A stretch of DNA of 7,390 nucleotides from Rhizobium sp. Q54 (GCA_945903655.1 CAMDOY010000174.1:1-7390), one strand, 5' to 3'. Counted from the first letter of the stretch, positions 1 to 6,128 are shown. A program made the numbers and translations. Notes: generated by a model not told the origin, from the sequence alone.

Positions 1-813
1 ATTGGGCGTGGAGAAGAAGGAGGTGCCGATCTCCGTGGCGTTCACCAGCGCCTCGAGGATCTGTTTTTCCTGCGGATCGTTGGTCAGCTCGATGACCGTT
101 GGCGTATCCGCCAGATCAGGGTGTCGTTTGAGGGCGAACTGCACGAGGAAGCGAACCTTCTTCTGCGCGATCCAGTCGGGATGGGCCACCTTCAGCGCTT
201 CCCACGCAGTGTTGTGGCCCTCCGCCTCGCCGCGCTCCACCGCCAGCATGGCTTCATTGGTGCCCTTGTAGCCCATGATCAGCTTGAATTTGTAGCCCAG
301 CAGCTTGTTCATCACGGTGGGATAGATGGAGACCGTGGAGCCAACCCCCGTACCCGCCAGAATGACTTCACGGCTGCGCACATCCTGCACAGACGTCACG
401 GGGCTCGCGTCTTTGATGAAGATCATGTTGATGAGCGAGTTGATGCGCCCGATCCAGTTGAACTGCGCCGTATCGAAGCGCACGCCCTGGGCGCCGATCT
501 TTTGCTCCAGAGACAGGGTCGGCGCCCCGATGGCGAGCACGGTCCCGTCTTGCGGCGCCACCGAATAGACATGGGCCGCCGCCTGGAAGCTGCCTGCGCC
601 CGGCATGTTGCGCACGACAATGGTCGGGCTGCCGGGAATATGCTTGCCCATGTGGCGACCAAGCGCCCGCGCATAGGCGTCATTGCTGCCGCCTGTGGGA
701 AAGCCGATGATGAGGTCAATGGTCTTGCCACGATAGAAATCTGCGGGACTCTGCGCCTGCGCGCTGGCGCCCATCCATAACGCCGCGCAAATGGCGGCCA
801 GTGCTTTCAACAT
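1..813 (-). CDS. Bug/TctC-family tripartite tricarboxylate transporter substrate-binding protein (C-terminus cut by window edge)
   Basis: Periplasmic binding protein of the Bug/TctC family, which captures small, usually carboxylated, organic solutes. The frame is open from ATG 813 to base 1, giving 271 codons without a stop; family members are about 320-340 residues, so some 50-70 C-terminal residues lie outside the window. Residues 1-20 form a signal peptide (charged Lys3, Ala/Leu core, likely cleavage after ASAQA). The mature part starts with the family pattern DFYRGKTIDLIIG, then a ligand loop with GGSND (41-45, Asp45 being the conserved Asp), the NMPGAGS motif (69-75) and APQDGT. The start is supported by GGAG at 820-823, 6 nt before the ATG. 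It lies 22 nt downstream of the SDR gene on the same strand, so the two are probably one operon. No TctA/TctB membrane partner is visible. The family call is firm; the ligand is unknown. Confidence 0.9.
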   Translation of the reverse strand, partial: MLKALAAICAALWMGASAQAQSPADFYRGKTIDLIIGFPTGGSNDAYARALGRHMGKHIPGSPTIVVRNMPGAGSFQAAAHVYSVAPQDGTVLAIGAPTLSLEQKIGAQGVRFDTAQFNWIGRINSLINMIFIKDASPVTSVQDVRSREVILAGTGVGSTVSIYPTVMNKLLGYKFKLIMGYKGTNEAMLAVERGEAEGHNTAWEALKVAHPDWIAQKKVRFLVQFALKRHPDLADTPTVIELTNDPQEKQILEALVNATEIGTSFFSTPN

Positions 814-835
814 TTCCCTCTCCTTGATCTCTTGT

Positions 836-1684
836 TCAAACGCCCGCGCAGGCGTTGGTCACGCCGCCATCCACCACCAGCATCTGGCCGGTCACATAGG
901 CGCTGTCGTCGCTGGCGAAATAGAGCGCCGCATAGGCCACATCAAAGCCCGTGCCCATGCGGCGCATGGGGATGATGGCGTTGCGCGCGGCGGCGTAGTC
1001 TTGCGCGTTGGTGAAGCCCTTCAGTTCGTAATTGGGCCGTCCGCCCACCTTGCGATTGATGAAGGGCGTGTCGATATAGCCAGGCAGCACGCAATTGGCG
1101 CGGATCTGCTGGGGCGCATGGTGGACGGCGATGTTGCGGGTCAATTCATTCAGCGCGCCTTTCGCCGCTGAATAAACCGCCGTTGGCAGGTTCAGATAGC
1201 GGATCGAGGAAATGGAGGAGACGTTGATGATGGAGCCGCCGCCCTGCTCCGCCATGATGGGCGCCACGGCGCGGCAAGTGAGCATGGCGCTCGTGACATT
1301 GCGCGCCATTGTGACGTTCCAGTCTTCAAGGGTCATATTGCCGAGGTGCTTGCCTGTGCCCGAGCCGCCCACATTGTTGTGCAGAACATCGATGCGGCCA
1401 TAAAGCCTCACGGTTTCTTCCACGACCCCCGCGACATCGTCTTCCTTCGTCATGTCGCCGCTGAGCGCCATGGCCTCGCCGCCGGCCTTTTGGATCAGCG
1501 CCACCGTCTCCTGCGCGGCCTCAAGCCTCAGATCCACAACCACGACCCGGGCGCCCTCGCGCGCATAAACGAAAGCCGCCGCTTTTCCGTTGCCCCAGCC
1601 ATCGCCGATGGAGCCGCCGCCGATCACGAGCGCAACCTTGCCTTTCAAGCGATCACGACCCGGCATATGTTCCAGATCCATCAT
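836..1684 (-). CDS. SDR family NAD(P)-dependent oxidoreductase
   Basis: Classical short-chain dehydrogenase/reductase, 282 residues, cytoplasmic, expected to interconvert an alcohol and a ketone/aldehyde using NAD(P). Features numbered from the ATG at 1684: an N-terminal Rossmann glycine motif with an enlarged loop, GGGSIGDGWGNG (22-33); an acidic Asp51 at the end of the second strand, which favours NAD over NADP; the NNVGG motif (103-107, the NNAG equivalent); Asn129; the Ser156/Ser157 catalytic region; Tyr171-xxx-Lys175 (YSAAK); then LPGYIDTP and a C-terminal YVTGQMLVVDGG typical of the family. All catalytic positions are present, so it should be active. It is transcribed divergently from the flavin monooxygenase and is followed after 22 nt by a Bug-type binding protein. 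Substrate cannot be predicted. The first two codons are both ATG; the ribosome-binding site favours the second, at 1681. Confidence 0.93.
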   Translation of the reverse strand: MMDLEHMPGRDRLKGKVALVIGGGSIGDGWGNGKAAAFVYAREGARVVVVDLRLEAAQETVALIQKAGGEAMALSGDMTKEDDVAGVVEETVRLYGRIDVLHNNVGGSGTGKHLGNMTLEDWNVTMARNVTSAMLTCRAVAPIMAEQGGGSIINVSSISSIRYLNLPTAVYSAAKGALNELTRNIAVHHAPQQIRANCVLPGYIDTPFINRKVGGRPNYELKGFTNAQDYAAARNAIIPMRRMGTGFDVAYAALYFASDDSAYVTGQMLVVDGGVTNACAGV

Positions 1685-1686
1685 TT

Positions 1687-1692
1687 CCTCCT
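1687..1692 (-). promoter_or_regulatory. Strong Shine-Dalgarno of the SDR gene (decides between two ATGs)
   Basis: The minus strand reads AGGAGG, then AA, then ATGATG. The perfect Shine-Dalgarno sequence lies only 2 nt before the ATG at 1684 but 5 nt before the ATG at 1681. The second ATG is therefore the better-spaced start and the protein may be one residue shorter. Confidence 0.7.
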
Positions 1693-1708
1693 GAATGTCT
1701 TGCGGCTC

Positions 1709-1736
1709 ACTTTAGGCTCCGCCCTCCCAAGCGCAA
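1709..1736 (-). promoter_or_regulatory. Candidate sigma70-type promoter for SDR / binding-protein operon
   Basis: On the minus strand, TTGCGC (1736-1731) and TAAAGT (1714-1709) are separated by 16 nt. Each matches four of six bases of the TTGACA and TATAAT consensus. Transcription would start near 1702, leaving a leader of about 20 nt with the AGGAGG site. In GC-rich DNA such a match is only suggestive. Confidence 0.3.
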
Positions 1737-1754
1737 GTCTCCTGCAAAAAGCCA

Positions 1755-1783
1755 TTGTTCCGCCCTCTGCCTCTATCTATCCT
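1755..1783 (+). promoter_or_regulatory. Candidate sigma70-type promoter for the LLM monooxygenase gene
   Basis: In the 161-nt divergent region, TTGTTC (1755-1760) and TATCCT (1778-1783) are separated by 17 nt. They match three and four of six consensus bases respectively. Initiation near 1790 would give a leader of about 56 nt before ATG 1846. The rest of the region shows no clear operator; CTTGCG (1699-1704) and CGCAAG (1732-1737) form a widely spaced inverted repeat that may be chance. Confidence 0.28.
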
Positions 1784-1845
1784 GCGCTGGAAGCGACCAT
1801 CGCGTCGCCAAGAAACATTTGTGAGCCTGCGGGGGAGACAAACCA

Positions 1846-2967
1846 ATGTGGACGAGCCGGGACGAGACGCGCATCTATAACAAGAACCGTTTCAAGCTCG
1901 GCCTCTTCGGTACGAATTGCTCTGGCGGTCTCTCCCTGACGAAGGCGCCCGAACGCTGGCGCGCCACCTGGCAGGACAATGTCACCTCGGCGCGCCTCGC
2001 CGATGAGGCGGGGCTGGAGTTCCTGCTGCCCATTGGCCGCTGGGTTGGCTACAAGGGCGAGACGGATACGCAGGGTACAACTTTCGAGACCCTGACCTGG
2101 GCCTGCGGCCTTCTGGCCTCCACCAAGGGCATCAATTGCTTCGGCACCCTGCATGTGTCCTTCGTCAACCCGGTCTTCGCCGCCAAGCAGATGGTGACCG
2201 CCGATCATATCGGGGGCGGGCGCTTCGGCCTCAACATCGTCTCGGGCTGGAATCCTCTGGAATTCGGCATGTTCGGCGTCGACCTCAAAGAACACGACGA
2301 CCGCTACGCCTATTCCCAGGAATGGATCAACATCGTCAAACGCATCTGGTCGGAGGAGCAACCCTTCGACCATGACGGCGAGAATTTTCATCTCAAGGGC
2401 GTGCTGTCGAAACCCAAGCCGCTGCTTGGTTCGCGCCCTATCCTCGTCAGCGCAGGCAATTCGGAGACGGGCCGCGCTTTTGCTGCGCAAAACGCCGATT
2501 GCCTCTTCACCGCCATTCCCAATTTCGAAGATGGCCCCGCCAAGATCGCCTATTTTCGCGCCCAGGCGCCCGAAGGCCAGTTGCGCAATATCTTTTCCAG
2601 CGTTCATCTCATGTGCCGCCGCACCCGCAAGGAGGCGCAGGACTATCATCATTACATCGTCCACGAGATGGGCGATTGGGAGTCGGCGGAATATGCGGCT
2701 GGCTTCCGCGGCAAGCGCAAGGGCAGCTGGATGACCACCGAAAAGGATCTGCAGGCCAAGCTGATCCTGGGCTCGGGCTATCCGATCATCGGCAGCTATG
2801 ATGACGCGGTGGAGGTCTTCCAGAAAATGGCGGACCTCGGCCTCGACGGCGTCGCCATCGGTCTGATCAACTATATCGACGACATGCCCCATATTCGCGA
2901 TGAGATCCTGCCGCGCATGGAGCGCGTGGGCCTGCGCGCGCCCTATCGGGGTGAGGCGGTGGGGTGA
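1846..2967 (+). CDS. LLM-class flavin-dependent monooxygenase (RutA/SfnG-like)
   Basis: Bacterial luciferase-like (LLM) TIM-barrel monooxygenase, 373 residues, cytoplasmic. Such enzymes use reduced FMN from a separate reductase and O2. Visible family features: an N-terminal strand KLGLFGTN (17-24); LADEAGLEFLLPI (51-63); the FMN-site segment GGGRFGLNIVSGW (123-135), nearly identical to the block in pyrimidine monooxygenase RutA and dimethylsulfone monooxygenase SfnG; then EHDDRYAYSQE, a KRIW helix and SAGNSETGRAFAAQNAD, which has a counterpart in both. The start is supported by GGAG at 1834-1837, 8 nt upstream. No flavin reductase gene lies in the window, so the partner must be encoded elsewhere. 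It diverges from the SDR gene and converges on the sulfatase gene. The neighbouring sulfatase makes an organosulfur substrate attractive, but that is inference; RutA-type ring opening or another oxidation is equally possible. Confidence 0.92.
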   Translation: MWTSRDETRIYNKNRFKLGLFGTNCSGGLSLTKAPERWRATWQDNVTSARLADEAGLEFLLPIGRWVGYKGETDTQGTTFETLTWACGLLASTKGINCFGTLHVSFVNPVFAAKQMVTADHIGGGRFGLNIVSGWNPLEFGMFGVDLKEHDDRYAYSQEWINIVKRIWSEEQPFDHDGENFHLKGVLSKPKPLLGSRPILVSAGNSETGRAFAAQNADCLFTAIPNFEDGPAKIAYFRAQAPEGQLRNIFSSVHLMCRRTRKEAQDYHHYIVHEMGDWESAEYAAGFRGKRKGSWMTTEKDLQAKLILGSGYPIIGSYDDAVEVFQKMADLGLDGVAIGLINYIDDMPHIRDEILPRMERVGLRAPYRGEAVG

Positions 2968-2984
2968 GCATGTTTCACTCCCAC
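2959..2984. terminator. Bulged hairpin in the convergent gap between monooxygenase and sulfatase genes
   Basis: GTGGG (2959-2963) pairs with CCCAC (2980-2984) and GTGA (2964-2967) with TCAC (2975-2978), leaving one bulged T at 2979 and a 7-nt loop. The stem includes the TGA stop of the monooxygenase gene. TGTTTC (2971-2976) and GAAACA (2987-2992) can form an alternative stem. Neither strand has a T tract after the stem, so this is not a canonical intrinsic terminator. Its position between converging genes fits a bidirectional 3'-end structure. Confidence 0.35.
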
Positions 2985-3000
2985 GCGAAACAAAAGCCGC

Positions 3001-4575
3001 CTACCATTCGCCGATGATCACGCCATGGGACCGCGCGCCATTGGTGCGCGCCTCCACCGCCGCATCGGTCACGGTGACGCGGTTGCGGCGTGAGGTCAGG
3101 CGGTCGAAGAGTTTGGTGCGCATCTCCTCGCGCACCTGCGCATGGTCAGCCGATTCGCCGAGATCCCTGACTTCGTCGGGGTCCTCTTGCAGGTCGAAGA
3201 GTTGCGGCCGGTAGCCGGTGTAGTGGATGTATTTCCAGCGGTCATTGCGCACCATGAAGATGCGGCATTCGGCGGGCGTGCGCCCCAGCGTCAGGCGGGC
3301 CTTGTAGAAGGAATAATCGAGCTCGCTGAACACGAAATCGCGCCATGCGCCGACGTCCTGCCCGCGCAGGATCGGCAGCAGGGAGCGGCCTTCGAGGCGG
3401 TGATAGGCGGGCGTCATCTCATGGGCTTCCATGAAGGTGGGAACGAGGTCGATGGCCTCCACCAGCTTGTCGCAGACCGTGCCGCGCGTTGTGTCGGCGG
3501 CGCTGTCGGGATCATAGATGATGAGGGGCACGCGCACGCTGGCGTCGTGGAACAGTTCCTTCTCGCCGAGCCAGTGGTCGCCGAGATAATCGCCGTGATC
3601 GCTCGTGAAGACGATCATGGTGTCCTTCATGAGCCCCTTGTCTTCGAGCATGGCGAGCACGCGGCCCAGATGATCGTCGATCTGCTTGATGAGGCCCATA
3701 TAGGTCGGCATGACCGTCTCGCGCACTTCCTCGCGCGCGAAGGAACTGGCGGCGTCCATCTGCGTGAAGGCCTGATAGACCGGATGGGTGCTCGCCTGTT
3801 CGGCCGCCGTGGCGTTGCGCGGCAGGAGATCAGCTTTGCCATAGATCGCATGATAGGGCGCGGGCGCCATATAGGGCCAATGGGGCTTGATGTAGGACAG
3901 ATGCATCAGCCACGGTGCATCGCCTGCGGTCTCGATGAATTCCATGGCGCGATTGGTGATATAGGCGGTTTCGGAATGCTCCTCCTTCACCCTTGCTGGC
4001 AGGTGCGAATTGCGCATTTGCCAGCCCGAGAGGATCTCCCCATTGGGGCCTTCGGCGGCGTTGGCGAATTCGTTCCAGGGGTTCGCGCCTTCATAGCCAT
4101 GGGCGCGCAGATAGGCATTGTAGGGCAGGGTCGGAGAAAGGATGGGGTCGGGATGCTCCCCATCGTCGCGCTCCCAGGGCTCGAAGCCGCCTTCGGCAAC
4201 CTTGAGTCCGATCTCCGTATCGCGCGTCAGGCCCAGGCGCGCCATGCCATCGACATCCGTGCGAAAATGCGTCTTGCCCGCCACCGCCACGCGCACGCCC
4301 TTGGGCGCGAGATAATCGCCGATGGTGAGTTCGCCGATGGGCAGGGGCACGAAGTTCCAGGTGGCGCCATGGGAGAAGGCCGTGCGCCCCGTATAGTAAG
4401 AGGCGCGCGAGGGCCCGCAGACCGGCGATTGCACGAAGGCCCTGTCAAACCGAACGCCCATGCTGGCGAGCTTGTCGATGTTCGGCGTCTTGAGCGAGGG
4501 GTGCCCGGTGCAGGACAGATAGTCCCAGCGCAACTGGTCGCACATGATGAACAGGATATTCTTGACGCTTGCCAT
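3001..4575 (-). CDS. Formylglycine-dependent sulfatase (cysteine type, cytoplasmic)
   Basis: Type I sulfatase of the alkaline-phosphatase superfamily, 524 residues, predicted to hydrolyse an organic sulfate ester. Residues numbered from ATG 4575: metal ligands Asp13-Gln14 (DQ as in choline-sulfatase and phosphonate monoester hydrolases); the signature Cys53-Gly-Pro-Ser-Arg57 followed by Thr62-Gly63, in which Cys53 would be oxidised to formylglycine; Lys101 and His103 in GKTHF; Lys230 and His232 in YIKPHWPY; metal ligands Asp326-His327 in FTSDHGDYLGDH; and Lys339. The set is complete. Lys101/His103 are sulfatase residues; characterised phosphonate monoester hydrolases have Tyr/Thr there, although the C-terminal half resembles them. 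No signal peptide, so it acts in the cytoplasm. The frame stays open upstream to 4824, but that stretch is coding sequence of the binding protein; ATG 4575 has GAGGGAAG 5 nt upstream and begins directly with VKNILFIMCDQ. It lies 26 nt downstream of the binding-protein gene. Substrate unknown. Confidence 0.93.
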   Translation of the reverse strand: MASVKNILFIMCDQLRWDYLSCTGHPSLKTPNIDKLASMGVRFDRAFVQSPVCGPSRASYYTGRTAFSHGATWNFVPLPIGELTIGDYLAPKGVRVAVAGKTHFRTDVDGMARLGLTRDTEIGLKVAEGGFEPWERDDGEHPDPILSPTLPYNAYLRAHGYEGANPWNEFANAAEGPNGEILSGWQMRNSHLPARVKEEHSETAYITNRAMEFIETAGDAPWLMHLSYIKPHWPYMAPAPYHAIYGKADLLPRNATAAEQASTHPVYQAFTQMDAASSFAREEVRETVMPTYMGLIKQIDDHLGRVLAMLEDKGLMKDTMIVFTSDHGDYLGDHWLGEKELFHDASVRVPLIIYDPDSAADTTRGTVCDKLVEAIDLVPTFMEAHEMTPAYHRLEGRSLLPILRGQDVGAWRDFVFSELDYSFYKARLTLGRTPAECRIFMVRNDRWKYIHYTGYRPQLFDLQEDPDEVRDLGESADHAQVREEMRTKLFDRLTSRRNRVTVTDAAVEARTNGARSHGVIIGEW

Positions 4576-4601
4576 GAAAGCTTCCCTCGCGCGCGTTGCG
4601 C

Positions 4602-5582
4602 CTACTGCATCTTGATGTTGGCTTGCTTCACGACGCCTTCCCACTGCGTGACCTGCGCCTTGACGAAGGCGCCGAAGTCGGCGGGCGTTCCCCCCTGCAC
4701 CTCGGCGCCGATGCGCTCCAGGGTGTCGCGCACGGCGGGGTTGGCGATGGCCTTGTTCATGGCCGCGTTGATCTTGTTCACGATCTCGGGCGAGGTGCCC
4801 TGGCGCATGAGAAAGCCGACCCAATCGGCCACCGCGAGCGCGGGGTAGCCCTGATCGACCACGCTGGGCACATCCTTGAACGAGGCGAGCGGCTTTGGCG
4901 CGGTGACGGCCAGCGCCTTCAACTTGCCAGCGGCGACGAGCTCCACCACCGGCAGGGTGGTGATGAACATGTAATCATTCACGCCGCCGATCAGATCCTG
5001 AATGGCTTGCGGGATCATCTGATAGGGCACATGGGCCACATCCACCTTGGTCTCGAGCTTGAAGAGTTCGCCCACGAGATGGGCGGGCGTGCCATAGCCG
5101 CCCGATGAATAGTTCATTTTGCCCGGGTTCTTCTTCATCATCTCCACCAGTTCCTTCATGGAATTGACCTGAAGGGTCGGCTTGGTGACGAGGGCGTTGT
5201 AGGAGACCGTCGCCTTGATGATCGGCGTGAAATCGCGGACCATGTCCACTTGCGAGTTGGGCAGCAGGGCGCCCGCCGCCGTGATCGGCATGCTCGCGGC
5301 GAAGATCGAATAGCCATCGGCGGGGGCCTGCGCCACTTCGCGCGCGCCAAGGGTGTTCACCGCGCCCGGCTTGTTCTCGATGATGACGGTCCAGCCCTCG
5401 GACTTCTGCAATTCGCCCGCAATGATGCGGCTGACGATGTCCGTGGGCGTGCTGGGCGCCGTGCCCACCACGATGCGGATGGTGCGGTCGGGCCAGGTCT
5501 GGGCCTGCAGGGGGCCAGTCGCCACGAGGGGCAGGGCGGTGAGAAGGCCGAGGGCTAATGTGCGGAGGTTGCTGGGCGTCAT
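4602..5582 (-). CDS. Bug/TctC-family tripartite tricarboxylate transporter substrate-binding protein
   Basis: Complete periplasmic solute-binding protein of 326 residues, the usual Bug length. Residues 1-27 are a signal peptide (Arg7, Leu/Ala core, likely cleavage after LQA). The mature protein begins with the hallmark WPDRTIRIVVG. The usual ligand loop PAGGPTD is altered to TAPSTPTD but keeps the conserved Asp48; ENKPGA, APADGY and a C-terminal region with DVPSVVDQGYP and WVGFLMRQGT follow, all characteristic. It differs clearly from the other Bug protein in the window (1-813), so the two probably bind different ligands. GGGAG at 5591-5595 lies 8 nt before ATG 5582. It is first in a unit with the sulfatase gene 26 nt downstream and diverges from the MarR gene, which suggests that it captures the sulfatase substrate or a related anion. 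No TctA/TctB genes are in the window. The ligand is unknown. Confidence 0.94.
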   Translation of the reverse strand: MTPSNLRTLALGLLTALPLVATGPLQAQTWPDRTIRIVVGTAPSTPTDIVSRIIAGELQKSEGWTVIIENKPGAVNTLGAREVAQAPADGYSIFAASMPITAAGALLPNSQVDMVRDFTPIIKATVSYNALVTKPTLQVNSMKELVEMMKKNPGKMNYSSGGYGTPAHLVGELFKLETKVDVAHVPYQMIPQAIQDLIGGVNDYMFITTLPVVELVAAGKLKALAVTAPKPLASFKDVPSVVDQGYPALAVADWVGFLMRQGTSPEIVNKINAAMNKAIANPAVRDTLERIGAEVQGGTPADFGAFVKAQVTQWEGVVKQANIKMQ

Positions 5583-5610
5583 GGGTCTGGCTCCCTGTTT
5601 TTGTTGAATG

Positions 5611-5635
5611 TGTGCTTATGCACATGATTGTCATG
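5611..5635. promoter_or_regulatory. Overlapping inverted repeats, candidate MarR operator
   Basis: Two perfect dyads sit side by side in the 90-nt divergent region: TGTGC-TTAT-GCACA (5611-5624) and CATGA-TTG-TCATG (5623-5635), sharing 2 nt. The block is locally AT-richer than its surroundings. MarR proteins commonly repress their own gene and the divergent operon by binding such short dyads as dimers. Position and symmetry support the call; binding is inferred. Confidence 0.55.
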
Positions 5636-5653
5636 GTTATATGAAGCGGTCAA
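5624..5653 (-). promoter_or_regulatory. Candidate promoter of the binding protein-sulfatase operon
   Basis: On the minus strand, TTGACC (5653-5648, five of six consensus bases) is followed after 18 nt by AATCAT (5629-5624, four of six). The -10 element lies inside the CATGA/TCATG dyad, so a regulator bound there would block polymerase. TATAAC (5641-5636 region) is an alternative -10 but lacks a good -35. Confidence 0.35.
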
Positions 5654-5672
5654 TTGGAGACTGATTCGGAGC

Positions 5673-6128
5673 ATGACAGGCAAGGGCGATCCCCAGACTT
5701 CCGCCTCATGGCCCATCCGGCGCATGTCGCATATCGTGGACCGGCATCTGGTCAATATCACCAGGGCCCTGCGGCCCCTCGGGCTCACCGCGCCCATGTG
5801 GCGGGTGCTCAATGGGCTGGCCGAGGGCGGCGATAGCTCCGTTGGCGACCTCGCTGTGCATGCGGCCTTCGAGCGCTCCTATGTGAGCCGCCTCGTGGCG
5901 CGCATGGCGGAGCTCGGCCTGGTCCAGGCGACAGGCGGCGCCAGCGACCGCCGCTTTCGCAATGTCACCCTGACCGAGGAGGGCCGCGCCAAACAGGCCG
6001 CCGCCGTGGGTCTGGTGCAAGGCCTCAATCAGGACAGCCTCAAAGGGCTTAGCGAGCTGGAGGTCAAGACTTTGACGAAATTGCTCGACAGGGTCGCCCT
6101 GAACATCGGCGCCGACCGGCCAAAGTAG
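5673..6128 (+). CDS. MarR-family transcriptional regulator
   Basis: Winged-helix DNA-binding repressor or activator of the MarR family, 151 residues from ATG 5673, the normal size. Visible parts: an N-terminal dimerisation helix (residues 18-34, MSHIVDRHLVNITRALR); LTAPMWRVLNGLAEGG (38-53); the helix-turn-helix with VGDLAVHAAFERSYVSRLVARMAELGLV (57-84); the wing with Asp92 and Arg94 in SDRRFRNVTLTEEGR; and a C-terminal dimerisation helix. The frame opens further upstream with TTG 5628, but that start would lie inside the presumed operator; ATG 5673 gives the typical length, although its ribosome-binding site is weak (GGAGA 5656-5660, 12 nt away). The gene diverges from the binding protein-sulfatase operon, so it most likely senses a related small, often phenolic or carboxylic, ligand. 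Family certain, target inferred. Confidence 0.9.
   Translation: MTGKGDPQTSASWPIRRMSHIVDRHLVNITRALRPLGLTAPMWRVLNGLAEGGDSSVGDLAVHAAFERSYVSRLVARMAELGLVQATGGASDRRFRNVTLTEEGRAKQAAAVGLVQGLNQDSLKGLSELEVKTLTKLLDRVALNIGADRPK

Noticed and set aside
121..780. A 219-codon plus-strand frame at the left end
   Set aside because: It lies antisense to the Bug-type SBP, whose minus-strand frame has a signal peptide and family motifs and is open to the edge.
745..813. Lipoprotein signal (Cys9) in the first SBP
   Set aside because: The residues before Cys9 do not fit a lipobox and the cysteine is too near the N-terminus; a normal cleavage site follows at residue 20.
1699..1737. CTTGCG / CGCAAG inverted repeat in the SDR-monooxygenase divergent region
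   Set aside because: The arms are 6 bp with a 27-nt spacer in GC-rich DNA and could easily occur by chance; not strong enough for an operator call.
1777..2892. A 371-codon minus-strand frame opposite the monooxygenase gene
   Set aside because: It mirrors the codon bias of the real gene, overlaps it almost completely and shows no family motif.
3001..4575. Assignment as phosphonate monoester hydrolase
   Set aside because: Overall similarity is suggestive, but GKTHF supplies the sulfatase Lys and His where characterised PMHs have Tyr and Thr, so the sulfatase call is preferred.
4576..4824. N-terminal extension of the sulfatase frame
   Set aside because: This stretch overlaps the 3' end of the binding-protein gene in another frame and translates to Arg/Gly/His-rich sequence unlike sulfatases; ATG 4575 has a Shine-Dalgarno sequence and begins the conserved first strand.
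3142..4848. A 568-codon open frame on the plus strand opposite the sulfatase gene
   Set aside because: It is antisense to a sulfatase with a complete active site. It has no recognisable domain, is rich in His/Gly/Ala/Arg as expected from reverse-complemented GC-biased codons, and has no plausible ribosome-binding site.
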